From the NCBI RefSeq assembly GCF_007741535.1, contig NZ_CP036525.1:2728001-2792000 (forward strand): a stretch of DNA of 64,000 nucleotides, read 5' to 3'. The notes below the pieces were generated by a model. It had not been told where the DNA came from. It saw only the letters and a list, made by a program, of their open reading frames with translations, and made no database searches. Of this stretch, positions 47,165-55,891 are shown piece after piece. The stretch comes from Rubripirellula lacrimiformis (lineage in GTDB: Bacteria > Planctomycetota > Planctomycetia > Pirellulales > Pirellulaceae). Both the position numbers and the translations under genes were made by a program. Each line of letters opens with the position of its first letter. Position 1 is the stretch's first letter.

Positions 47165-48193
47165 ATGAATTCATCCGTTCATCGTAGATTTGCTCGGTCG
47201 GTCGCTCGGGGGCTGGGCATGGTCATCGCAGCCGGATGGATCATGGTGGCTGCCGAAATCGCCGTGGCGGACGAACGCCGTGACAATTCCGAAATGATGC
47301 AGTTGATCCGTCCCTTATCGGATTCGGTTCAGTACTCCGTCGCTCAGGTGCTTTCCGGTGGTCGGCCGGTGGCGTTGGCAACGGTGGTTTCGTCGGACGG
47401 ATATTTGTTGACCAAGCGTAGTGAACTGAGTGGTGATCCGATTCGCATTCGGCTGCACGATGGTCGCTTGTACCCGGCGCGAGTTGCGTCGGTGCGGCGA
47501 CAAAACGATCTGGCTTTGTTGCGTGTTGACGCTGACGTTTCGTTGAAACCACTTCAATTGGTGGATCACAAGCCGTCGATCGCTAGCTTCCTGATCAGCC
47601 CCGGTCGGACCGGCCGCCCGGTCGGGATCGGTGTGATGGGCGTCGGTGCTAGGAAGATCGAACACCAGGGACGTTTGGGAGTGATTCTGAACGACAGTCC
47701 CGACGGTCGTGCGTTGGTCGAAGAGGTGTACCCCAACAGTGGCGCCGATAGCGCGGGGGTGGTTCGGGGGGATTTGATCATCGCCATCAACGGCATTCAC
47801 GAATCCAATAAAACCAGTGTGATCGAGACCTTGCGAGACATGTTTCCCGGTGACGAAGTCCGTTTGACGATCCTGCGTACGAACCGTTCCAGCGGTTTGG
47901 ATACGCTAGAGATGGACGCCCGAATTCGCGACTTTCACTTGATTCGCGAGTCCGAAAATGATTCGCGAGTCAACGGGCCTCGCAGCGATCGGCTCAGCGG
48001 ATTCGATCGCGTGTTTCAGCACGACACGGTCTTGGATCCCGATGAATGCGGCGGTCCGGTGCTGGATACGTCGGGCCGCGTGATTGGCATCAACATCGCG
48101 CGTGCTGGACGCGTCGTTAGCTACGCTCTGCCATCGTCACTGGTGATCAGCGAATTGACCAGCATGTTGCAGGAAGCTCGCGGCGCCGAGTAA
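47165..48193 (+). CDS. HtrA-like pseudoprotease with PDZ (catalytic Ser replaced by Cys)
   Basis: 342 residues from ATG 47165, opening a signal segment ending AVADERR. The trypsin fold is recognisable, but the triad is altered: the His position in ATVVSSDGYLLTKRSEL has no His, Asp survives in NDLALLRVD, and the Ser motif reads DECGGPVLD, with Cys for Ser. The PDZ domain (residues ~175-265) is intact (VYPNSGADSAGVVRGDLIIAINGI). It sits inside the protease fold order, before the CGG motif, an unusual position. Probably a binding or regulatory partner of the active protease encoded just upstream. Confidence 0.83.
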   Translation: MNSSVHRRFARSVARGLGMVIAAGWIMVAAEIAVADERRDNSEMMQLIRPLSDSVQYSVAQVLSGGRPVALATVVSSDGYLLTKRSELSGDPIRIRLHDGRLYPARVASVRRQNDLALLRVDADVSLKPLQLVDHKPSIASFLISPGRTGRPVGIGVMGVGARKIEHQGRLGVILNDSPDGRALVEEVYPNSGADSAGVVRGDLIIAINGIHESNKTSVIETLRDMFPGDEVRLTILRTNRSSGLDTLEMDARIRDFHLIRESENDSRVNGPRSDRLSGFDRVFQHDTVLDPDECGGPVLDTSGRVIGINIARAGRVVSYALPSSLVISELTSMLQEARGAE

Positions 48194-48230
48194 TTTCCGC
48201 GGGCGCGCCGATCGTGTCCGGGAAAGTGCG

Positions 48231-48274
48231 AAAGTGCGAAAGTGGATGGCCGGTGATACCCGGCATCGCACTTT
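48231..48274. terminator. Hairpin between convergent genes
   Basis: AAAGTGCGA (48231-48239) pairs perfectly with TCGCACTTT (48266-48274), enclosing an inner GCCGG/CCGGC stem. It lies between the ends of the pseudoprotease and the TIM-barrel gene. There is no T-run, so it may be a Rho-type or processing hairpin. GAAAGTGC is repeated just upstream. Confidence 0.4.
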
Positions 48275-48292
48275 GGTGTGCCCCTTGGCAGG

Positions 48293-49243
48293 CTAAGCAA
48301 ACGCTTTGCGCAGCATCGCGAGACTCTTGGGGATCGCGGTTTCGTGATCCTGTTTGCCTTCGAATTCTAGGCTGATGTATCCGCGATAGTCGACGTCCCG
48401 CAGGATTTTCGCCACCTTTGGATAGTCGATGTCCAGCGTGTACCAGGTACCGCCGCCATAGTAAGTCTTCGCTTGTACGAACACTGCTTCGGGAGCAAGC
48501 TTCGCGTATTGATCGTACTGGTCTTCCAGGAAATTGCCTGTGTCCATCGTCGCTCGCAGCCAAGGCGAATCGACTTCGCCGATCACACGCAAGACACCAT
48601 CGGCGGTCCGCCCCAGACCCCAGTGGTTTTCCAATCCCATCACGACGCCGCACTTCTCTGCCACCGGCAAACACTTTTCAAATCCTTCGCGAACCCATCC
48701 GAATCCATCGTCGTCGGTGTAGCCTTCCAACCTCGGTTCAATTCCCTTGTTCGCCATCAGTTCATCGAAGTTGCCCGAAGTGCCCCAGCGTCCAGTGTTG
48801 ACCCGGATGGTTGGGATGCCCATCGCGTAAGCCAGTTCGATGCAATGGATGGTGTGGTCGACGTTTTGCTGTCGTTTGGCCGGGTCGGGTGTCACAAAAG
48901 ATTGGTGCGTTGACATCGCGCACAGGTCCATGCCATGGCGAAACGCCCGCTGTTTGATTCGCTGTAGCGTTGCGTTGGATTCGTCTTCCATTTGGACATG
49001 CAACACTTCGACAGCATCGAAACCCGCGTCGCCGGCCAGGTCGACGCATTGTTCGATCGTCAACTTGCTGTCGTCGCGGTAACGCCAATACGAATACGTC
49101 GACACGGCGATCGGGTTGGGTTTTCGCGGTGATGGCGTGGGTTCAACGTCGTCCGCTGAAACGCGGTCCAAATCCAGGCAAGAGGCGGCGGCGATCCCCA
49201 TCAATGATGAGGCGAGCATTTGGCGGCGTGGAAGCGTGGACAT
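48293..49243 (-). CDS. Exported sugar isomerase/epimerase-like TIM barrel
   Basis: 316 residues from ATG 49243. It starts with a Tat-like leader (PRRQMLASSLMGIAAA). The barrel is of the AP-endonuclease 2 / xylose isomerase-like class: GFDAVEVLHVQME, AMSTHQSF, TIRVNTGRWGTSG, MGLENHWGL (metal Glu), ATMDTGNF (Asp) and ISLEFEGKQD (metal Glu). Planctomycetes export many such proteins. Substrate unknown. A small hairpin CCGTGG-ATTCTA-CCACGG lies upstream at 49293-49310. Confidence 0.88.
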   Translation of the reverse strand: MSTLPRRQMLASSLMGIAAASCLDLDRVSADDVEPTPSPRKPNPIAVSTYSYWRYRDDSKLTIEQCVDLAGDAGFDAVEVLHVQMEDESNATLQRIKQRAFRHGMDLCAMSTHQSFVTPDPAKRQQNVDHTIHCIELAYAMGIPTIRVNTGRWGTSGNFDELMANKGIEPRLEGYTDDDGFGWVREGFEKCLPVAEKCGVVMGLENHWGLGRTADGVLRVIGEVDSPWLRATMDTGNFLEDQYDQYAKLAPEAVFVQAKTYYGGGTWYTLDIDYPKVAKILRDVDYRGYISLEFEGKQDHETAIPKSLAMLRKAFA

Positions 49244-49479
49244 GATGGATGGACTCCGCATGGAAACGATACAGAACAGACAGGTCAAGCGACCGTGGAT
49301 TCTACCACGGCATCATCCGCTCGGATTGTCATTCCTATTGGCTGCGTTGGCCTGGGGTGCGCCGAATCACATCTCGAAATTCGGCGGCTTCGGCAACTAC
49401 GAAGTCAAAATGTTTATGGACGCAGGGGTGACTGACGATAGAAAACCGCAACGAGGACACCGATGATGATGGCTGGTCG

Positions 49480-49989
49480 CTACAGGATCTTTTGCAGGAT
49501 CGTCAGATCACACCATTTGCCATCCATGTGACCAATCTCTTTTTGCGTTCCCACCAATTCGAACCCATGGCGGTAGTGAAATTCCAAGCTTCGTTGATTG
49601 GTTGAAATGATGCGCGCGACCAGGTGATGGATTTGGTGTTGGCGGCAACGTTCTTCGACTTGTTGTTGCAGCGACTGGGCCACACCGCGGCCGACAGCGT
49701 CGGGCGACAGATAGATCGCACTTTCAAGACTCAGTCGGAATCCGTGTCGGACACTGAATTGCCGGGCCGATCCCCATCCCAAGATTTTGTCTCCATCGGC
49801 CGACACCAACCAACACTCGGGAACCGTCGTGGGCAACATTTCGGCGATCTGTTTCGCTTTCCACGTTTCGGCATCGAAGGTCGAACCGCCTGCGGTGATG
49901 TAGTGGTTGTAGATTTCCGCGATTGCGGCGGAGTCGTCGACGATCGCGTCGCGGACTAGCGGACGCGTTTCTGGAGGGGAGGCTGACAT
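49480..49989 (-). CDS. GNAT family N-acetyltransferase (phosphinothricin acetyltransferase-like)
   Basis: 169 residues from ATG 49989, which overlaps the hydrolase stop as TGATG; a longer form from 50025 would overlap that gene by 37 bases. Acetyl-CoA motif: YLSPDAVGRGVAQSLQQQV, and NQRSLEFHYRHGFELVG near the C-terminus, as in PAT/YncA acetyltransferases. VRDAIVDDSAAIAEIYNHYI is the usual N-terminal start. The acceptor is unknown. Translation is likely coupled to the upstream alpha/beta hydrolase. Confidence 0.88.
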   Translation of the reverse strand: MSASPPETRPLVRDAIVDDSAAIAEIYNHYITAGGSTFDAETWKAKQIAEMLPTTVPECWLVSADGDKILGWGSARQFSVRHGFRLSLESAIYLSPDAVGRGVAQSLQQQVEERCRQHQIHHLVARIISTNQRSLEFHYRHGFELVGTQKEIGHMDGKWCDLTILQKIL

Positions 49990-50819
49990 CAGATGGTTTC
50001 CGGGTTTGTTTGTTTCCATAGCCATTGGATCGCTGATCGAATCGTTTCGGCTTGTTCGTCGGTTGCGATTCCGTCGTGATCAAGGCCTGCTAGTTTCACC
50101 ACTTGATGGTTGCCCGCGTACCGACGGATGACTTCATTTTGGATCGATGGCGGAACCAGGCTGTCGTTCAGGCATTGCAAGAACACAGCAGGTCGGTCGA
50201 CCATGGGAGCCAACGACAGGGCGTTCATTGAATCCGTCAGGCTTTCAGCGATGGGGCCGACAAGTTTCCCCAGCGGGTACCGCTGGGCGATCCGTTGAAC
50301 GACCGGTATCAAAGGCGGCGGGTTTCGGAGCACCAATCCAACTGGCAGCGAAAGATCGTCCAGCGTGGATGCGACGTGCAGCGCCGTATTGCATCCCAGA
50401 CTGTTTCCCACCAACCACAGGCGTGTGGCGGTCGGGGCGTGCTCGGACAGGACCGTGCGTGCGAAGCCTTCGGCCGATCTTGCGATTTTGGTCAGGCTGG
50501 GCCGGCCGCTGCTGCCGCCATAGCCGGGGGGATTCCAGGTCCAGACCTCGCCGCCCATCGAGTTCACCATCGAAATGGGAAACTCGGACGATCGTTCGGC
50601 GCGGCCAGCGGTTCCGGGGAACTTTAGCACCAACCAATCCGGCGGCTGGTCCCCGATCGATCGACTGTGCACAAAGCACTCGATCTTTTCGCCGTGGACG
50701 TTCAGCACCTCCCGACGCTGCAACCCATGATCCACCAACCCTCGCGATGGGCGCAGCACCATCCTGTCCAATAGATATCGCCGCAGCGATTGAACGGGAT
50801 GGGCTAGCATCGTGATCAT
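49989..50819 (-). CDS. Alpha/beta hydrolase
   Basis: 276 residues. The fold begins with LVLKFPGTAGRAE and WNPPGYGGSSGRP. The nucleophile elbow is VGNSLGCNTALHVA (Ser), the Asp is probably in FLQCLNDSLVPP, and the His is in LAGLDHDGIA. No signal peptide. It resembles esterase/peptidase-like cytoplasmic hydrolases with no defined substrate. Its stop overlaps the start of the GNAT gene. Confidence 0.85.
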   Translation of the reverse strand: MITMLAHPVQSLRRYLLDRMVLRPSRGLVDHGLQRREVLNVHGEKIECFVHSRSIGDQPPDWLVLKFPGTAGRAERSSEFPISMVNSMGGEVWTWNPPGYGGSSGRPSLTKIARSAEGFARTVLSEHAPTATRLWLVGNSLGCNTALHVASTLDDLSLPVGLVLRNPPPLIPVVQRIAQRYPLGKLVGPIAESLTDSMNALSLAPMVDRPAVFLQCLNDSLVPPSIQNEVIRRYAGNHQVVKLAGLDHDGIATDEQAETIRSAIQWLWKQTNPETI

Positions 50820-50870
50820 AGATGACAGCAGCGACAGGGCGCTGCGAAAGCGTCGGAGGTGGAGTCCGGT

Positions 50871-52922
50871 TTAGTGGACGCGCTGTCCAGGAAGGGCCCC
50901 TTCGTCGATCCCCAACACGAATACATCGGCGCCACCTGGCCCGGCTGCCGTGACCATCCCTTCGCTAAGTCCAAACCGCATCTTCCGTGGTTTTAGGTTC
51001 GCGACCATCACGACCAACCGGCCCACCAAGGCTTCGGGTTCGTAGGCAGCCTTGATGCCTGCGAACACTTGACGACGTTCGTCGCCACCTAGGCTAAGCG
51101 TCAGCTTCAATAGTTTGTTGGCTTCGGGAACATGTTCGGCGGCCACCACTCGAGCGACTCGCAAGTCCACCTTGGTGAAATCGTCGATCGTGATCTCGTC
51201 GGCCAACGGTTCGTCCTTGAGCGGTTGATCGCTATCGTTGAACGCGTTGGCAGCTTGGGCTGCGGCATCTTGGGCGGCATCGGCTGCGGAAGCTTCGGCG
51301 CTGTCGTCAATCATCTTTTGCAAATCCTCGGTTTTAAGTCGGTCTAACATGCGCTGGAACTTCGCCACAGGCGTGCCCAGCAAGGGGGTTTTGCTTTGGT
51401 CCCACGCGGTGATCGGATCACCTAGCAGGTCGCCGCATTGATCGGCCAATTCCGGCAGTACCGGGGCCAGGTAAATCGCCAATTGGCGGAATAGGTTCAG
51501 TGCTACGGTGCAGACGTCACGAAGTTCGCCGGTCCGCTCGGGATCTTTTTTCATTTCCCAAGGCTTGGCGTGTTCGACGAACGGGTTGGCCGCATCGGCA
51601 AGTTCCATGATCCTGCGCATCGCCCGGCTGTAGTCGCAGGCTTCGTAGGCAGCCGCGATCTCGTCGCCGGCCGCCGCTGCGGTGGCAAACAGGCCGCCAT
51701 CATCAGGATAGGTTTCCGATAGGCCCGTCTGTCCCGCAAACTTGCCAACTCGGCTGGCCAAGTTGACGACCTTGCCGACCAAGTCACTGTTCACCTTTTC
51801 AGCGAACTCTTCGATCCCTAAGTCCAGGTCTTCGACACGCGGCGATAACTTGGTGGCGTAAAAGTATCGCAGGTACGACGGGTGTGCGTACTTCAGATAG
51901 GTTTCCGCGGCGACCAGAGTGCCATCGCTTTTGGACATCTTCTTTCCGTCGACATTCAAGAAACCGTGAATGTGAACTTTGGTCGGCAAACTGAACCCGG
52001 CGGTCTTCAACATGCCTGGCCAAAACAACGTGTGAAAGTACTGGATGTCTTTGCCGATGAAGTGGTGAATCTCCGTCTGGTCACTTTTCCACCAATCGGC
52101 CAGTGATTCGCCGTTGGCTTGGCACCACTGAGCCGTGCTGGCGATGTATCCGATCGGGGCATCGAACCAGACGTACCAGTAGTTGCCTGGGGCATCGGGA
52201 ATTTCAAAGCCGAAATACGGCGCAGGCCGGCTGATGTCCCAGTCGCGTAAATCGTCGGCCAGGAAGTGACCCTTCAAATAGTTGGCGACTTCGGTCTGCA
52301 AGGCGCCACTGGAATCGACCCATTCGGATAAGAATCCGTGCAACTTTTCCAGTTCGACAAACAGGTGTTTCGCTTCCTTCAGCACCGGCGTCGCACCGCT
52401 CAGCGTGCTCTTCGGATCGATCAGTTCGGTGGGCGAATACGTGTGGCCGTTGTTGCAGTTATCACCGGCTTGGTCGGTCAGTCCGCACTGCGGACAGGTC
52501 CCGCGTACGAACCGGTCGGCCAGGAACGTTTCGGCTTCGGGGTCGAACAGCTGCTCGATCGTCCGTTCGGCGATGAGGTCCGCCTCCCGAAGCGACTTCC
52601 AAAATTCGTGACAGATATCCCGGTTGGCTTCGCTATTGGTGCTGCCGTAGTGATCGAACTGGATTCCGAAACCGGCAAAGTCGCGCTGGTGATCTTCGCT
52701 CATCGCTGCGATCAAAGCTTCTTCGCTGCGCCCTTCTTTTCGAGCGCGAATCATGATCGCCGTGCCGTGAGTGTCGTCGGCACAGATGTAGATGCATCGT
52801 TGGCCGCGCAGTTTCTGGAATCGGACCCAAATGTCGGTCTGGATGTATTCCACCAAATGGCCGATGTGGATCGGCCCGTTGGCATAAGGCAGCGCGCTGG
52901 TGACCAGTAGTTTTCGTGTCAT
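50871..52922 (-). CDS. metG: Methionyl-tRNA synthetase
   Basis: 683 residues from ATG 52922; an in-frame extension to 53189 is low-complexity and rejected. It has HIGH ([10 protein letters not shown]) and KKMSKSDGT for ATP, the zinc knuckle, the anticodon-binding helical domain and a C-terminal tRNA-binding EMAP-like domain ([13 protein letters not shown]). In the knuckle the first pair is CPQC, but the second reads DNCNNGH where E. coli has a CxxC, so one Cys is missing and a His may substitute. An Ala/Asp-rich linker precedes the EMAP domain. Confidence 0.96.
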   Translation of the reverse strand: MTRKLLVTSALPYANGPIHIGHLVEYIQTDIWVRFQKLRGQRCIYICADDTHGTAIMIRARKEGRSEEALIAAMSEDHQRDFAGFGIQFDHYGSTNSEANRDICHEFWKSLREADLIAERTIEQLFDPEAETFLADRFVRGTCPQCGLTDQAGDNCNNGHTYSPTELIDPKSTLSGATPVLKEAKHLFVELEKLHGFLSEWVDSSGALQTEVANYLKGHFLADDLRDWDISRPAPYFGFEIPDAPGNYWYVWFDAPIGYIASTAQWCQANGESLADWWKSDQTEIHHFIGKDIQYFHTLFWPGMLKTAGFSLPTKVHIHGFLNVDGKKMSKSDGTLVAAETYLKYAHPSYLRYFYATKLSPRVEDLDLGIEEFAEKVNSDLVGKVVNLASRVGKFAGQTGLSETYPDDGGLFATAAAAGDEIAAAYEACDYSRAMRRIMELADAANPFVEHAKPWEMKKDPERTGELRDVCTVALNLFRQLAIYLAPVLPELADQCGDLLGDPITAWDQSKTPLLGTPVAKFQRMLDRLKTEDLQKMIDDSAEASAADAAQDAAAQAANAFNDSDQPLKDEPLADEITIDDFTKVDLRVARVVAAEHVPEANKLLKLTLSLGGDERRQVFAGIKAAYEPEALVGRLVVMVANLKPRKMRFGLSEGMVTAAGPGGADVFVLGIDEGALPGQRVH

Positions 52923-53345
52923 GGTTTCAGTTTCGCTGGATTGGTCGGGCGGTTTGGCTCGCTGGCCGTTTCTGTGGTCGCGGCCGGAATTGTAGTCGCG
53001 ATGGTCCAACTCGACGACGTGTGGTGGATCGGACGACTGGCGATCGGGCCGGCGACGGGTTGGCGGCCGGTCCGGCCTGGAATGTTTTTGCTGTTTTTTG
53101 GCTGTGAAACACGAAAAAAAGTTAAGTTCGCGGCACCTTTGACCGTTTGCACTTGCCTTGCGATAGCCCCTTGCCGCACTATCGCCCACGTCGCTGCCGG
53201 TCGTCAGGAATGTTCAACCGGTGGGGATGGATCGCGAACGTCAGCCCAGCAGGATGCAGGACGGACGATAGCGAGAATCGAAATCAGAGACACTGTCCGA
53301 CGGCGACAGTGGCCCGCAGAGACACTGGTCCATGGAGGGACGCAC
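52923..53345. promoter_or_regulatory. Divergent region metG / thioredoxin-protease gene
   Basis: 423 bp with no credible gene; short frames in it have no homology in character. It must hold promoters for both neighbours. A GGAGGG ribosome-binding site stands at its right end. No other element is recognised. Confidence 0.55.
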
Positions 53346-54839
53346 GTGACACGGCTGATGTTCGCTTGTTTGGCAATGGGATGTTTGGTTGCCAACGCTT
53401 TTTCAGGATTGGCTTCCGCTGCCGATGCCATCTTGATCGAATTTTCGTCCGCTCGGTGCATGCCGTGCCAGGCGATGAAGCCCGTGTTGGCTCAACTGGA
53501 ACGGGCCGGCGTCCCGGTTCGCCATGTTGACGTCAGTGCCGAGTCCGCGGTTGCGGCTCGCTATGGGATCCGCCAGACGCCCACTTTTGTGGTCGTTTCG
53601 GGCGGCAAAGAAGTCACTCGCTTGGTGGGCGTCCAGTCGATCGAGCAGTTGTACACCGCCCTGCGAACCAATCCCGCTGGGCCCCTGTTCGACACCCGCA
53701 GCAAACAACGCGTCGCGGACGCATTCCCCGCTCCCCAGACTCGTTTAGCACCCGTCGGCCGAACCGGATTCGGTGCGGCAAATCAATCCAACCCCGCGAC
53801 ACTGAATCGTCCTCGCGATCCAAATGCGGGCTCCCAATCGCCTTCGCGAACTCTGGTTGCCGCGTCGCCCCCGGCGTTCGACCCACGCGGTGAAGCGATG
53901 CCAAGCATGTCGATGGCGGACGCTGTTCAACGAGCCCAAGGGGCCACCGTTCGTCTGCGAGTCCACGATGGAAACGGATACGGCGCCGGTACCGGCACGA
54001 TCATCGACACCCATGGTGAAGACGCCCTGGTGCTGACCTGTGGCCACCTGTTTCGCGACAATGACGGCAAAGGCAAAGTCGAAGTCGACCTGTTCGTCGG
54101 CGGCGAAGTTCGCACGGTCAGCGGCGAAGTCATCGACTTCGATGCCGATAGCCGCGATATCGCTTTGGTCGCGATCCGCCCCGGATTCGCCGTCCAACCG
54201 GTCAGTGTGATCACCACCGATCAGATGCCTCGCAATGGCCAAACCATGTTCAGTTTCGGCTGCGACCGAGGCGACGATCCATCCCGCCGCGACACTCGCA
54301 TCACCGGAATCAACAAGTACAACCAGCACCTTGGTGCATCGAATATCGAAATCGATGGTGCACCGATCGACGGGCGAAGCGGCGGAGGATTGTTCGACGC
54401 ACAAGGTCGTTTGGTCGGTGTCTGCAACGCGGCCGACTACAAGAATGACGTCGGCATCTACGCCGGGCCGGGATCTGTGCAGTGGCAACTTGACCGCGTG
54501 AACCTGTCGCACCTGTACCAGCCCAAATCGGGATCCGCCGCTATCGCGGCCTCCGCATCGAACGCATCCGCACCCCTGGCGGCACCCCAAAACCAGCCAC
54601 CGGCGGACCGAATGGCCTCGCTTGCACCGAATCCCCCATCTGGGTTTTCGGCCCAGCCATCGGCGATCGCACCGGCGGGATATCAGGAAACCGTTGGTGG
54701 TGCTGGCCAACCTAGCAGCGACCAAGAAGTGATCGTGATCGTCCGAGATCGCAACAACCCGGCTGCGACATCGCAGGTGATGACGCTTCACCAACCGACC
54801 GCGGATCTGATGCAAATGATCCAACGCCACGCTCGATAG
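53346..54839 (+). CDS. Exported thioredoxin-trypsin-like protease fusion
   Basis: 497 residues from GTG 53346, chosen for the GGAGGG six bases upstream and a signal peptide ending GLASAADA; ATG 53358 is the alternative. Residues ~25-115 are a thioredoxin domain with redox motif CMPC (SSARCMPCQAMKPVL) and the cis-Pro loop RQTPTFVV. A Pro/Ser linker follows. Residues ~200-375 are a chymotrypsin-like domain with triad His (LTCGHLF), Asp (SRDIALVAI) and Ser (DGRSGGGLFD). The C-terminus (~375-497) is Ala/Pro-rich with VIVIVRDRNN. The combination is unusual and suggests coupled redox and proteolytic handling of exported proteins. Confidence 0.9.
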   Translation: MTRLMFACLAMGCLVANAFSGLASAADAILIEFSSARCMPCQAMKPVLAQLERAGVPVRHVDVSAESAVAARYGIRQTPTFVVVSGGKEVTRLVGVQSIEQLYTALRTNPAGPLFDTRSKQRVADAFPAPQTRLAPVGRTGFGAANQSNPATLNRPRDPNAGSQSPSRTLVAASPPAFDPRGEAMPSMSMADAVQRAQGATVRLRVHDGNGYGAGTGTIIDTHGEDALVLTCGHLFRDNDGKGKVEVDLFVGGEVRTVSGEVIDFDADSRDIALVAIRPGFAVQPVSVITTDQMPRNGQTMFSFGCDRGDDPSRRDTRITGINKYNQHLGASNIEIDGAPIDGRSGGGLFDAQGRLVGVCNAADYKNDVGIYAGPGSVQWQLDRVNLSHLYQPKSGSAAIAASASNASAPLAAPQNQPPADRMASLAPNPPSGFSAQPSAIAPAGYQETVGGAGQPSSDQEVIVIVRDRNNPAATSQVMTLHQPTADLMQMIQRHAR

Positions 54840-54932
54840 TCGACAGATTTGCTTGGCGGTCTTGCTTTTTGATCGCTGGCGTCGCAAGCTGAGGGGGGCT
54901 GTTATCCCTCCCTTAAATTTTCGAGTGACGTC

Positions 54933-55856
54933 ATGCGATTCGGTTGTTTCTTTGCACTGGTCTTGGTTGGTGTCGTCTCGGTCGCCGATGATTCAGCGGC
55001 AACCAGTGATGCTGGTCCGCCCGAAAGTCATCCGATCATCGCCGATGGGGTTCAACTGCAACTCGCTGGCGATGGCTACTCGTTCACCGAGGGACCCACT
55101 GCCGACGCAGATGGCAACGTCTATTTCACCGATCAGCCCAACGATCGGATCGTCTTCTTTGACTTTGCGACTCGAAAGGCGTCGACCTGGTTGCAGCCGG
55201 CCGGACGCAGCAACGGTCTTTACTTTGTTGCAAAGGACCGAATGATCGCGTGTGCCGACGCCGAGAATCAACTTTGGTCGTTCAATTTGAATGACAAGTC
55301 GCACAAGGTGCTGTTGGAAAACAACAACGGACAGCGGTTCGGCGGACCCAACGATTGCTGGGCCGATCAGGACGGATCGATCTATTTTACGGATCCGATG
55401 TATCAACGCCCCTATTGGAATACACCGTTACCAGCGGACCATCCGCGTGGCGTCTACCGTTTGTCAGCCGGCGGGGAACTGACGCAACTGCTAGACAATT
55501 TGGTACAGCCCAACGGCATCATTGGCGACGCCGAACGACGTCGGTTGTACATTGCCGATATCGGTGACAAGAAAACGTATTCCTACCGCATCGCTCAGGA
55601 CGGATCGTTGATTGATCGCGAATTGTATTGCACATCCGGTAGTGACGGGATGACGATCGATATCAATCGCCGCTTGTACCTGACCGGCAGCGAAGGAGTC
55701 ACGGTTTACAAAGACGATGGTACCTTGGTGGAAACGATCGCGGTCCCCCGAAAATGGACGGCCAACGTTACTTTTGGTGGTCCTGAAAACAAGCACTTGT
55801 TCATCACCGCCGGCGATTCGGTGTTCACGATCGAAACCACCACCGAGGGGCTGTAA
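54933..55856 (+). CDS. SMP-30/gluconolactonase-like beta-propeller protein
   Basis: 307 residues with a signal peptide (MRFGCFFALVLVGVVSVADD). The metal-binding propeller shows YSFTEGPTADADGNVYFTD (Glu), GRSNGLYF, FGGPNDCWADQDGSIYFTDP (Asn/Asp), VQPNGIIGD and SDGMTIDINRRLYLTG (Asp). Family members hydrolyse lactones, often sugar lactones. It stands alone after the thioredoxin-protease gene and converges with the kinase gene. Confidence 0.9.
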   Translation: MRFGCFFALVLVGVVSVADDSAATSDAGPPESHPIIADGVQLQLAGDGYSFTEGPTADADGNVYFTDQPNDRIVFFDFATRKASTWLQPAGRSNGLYFVAKDRMIACADAENQLWSFNLNDKSHKVLLENNNGQRFGGPNDCWADQDGSIYFTDPMYQRPYWNTPLPADHPRGVYRLSAGGELTQLLDNLVQPNGIIGDAERRRLYIADIGDKKTYSYRIAQDGSLIDRELYCTSGSDGMTIDINRRLYLTGSEGVTVYKDDGTLVETIAVPRKWTANVTFGGPENKHLFITAGDSVFTIETTTEGL

Positions 55857-55891
55857 CCGATCCGAAGCTGGCCGGAATTCGCCAAGCCGCG

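Noticed and set aside
52923-53189. Longer metG with 89 extra N-terminal residues
   Set aside because: Start-to-HIGH spacing is normal from 52922, and the extension is low-complexity.
52941-53345. Longer thioredoxin-protease frame beginning at 52941
   Set aside because: It would put 135 non-conserved residues ahead of a clear signal peptide and strong ribosome-binding site at 53346.
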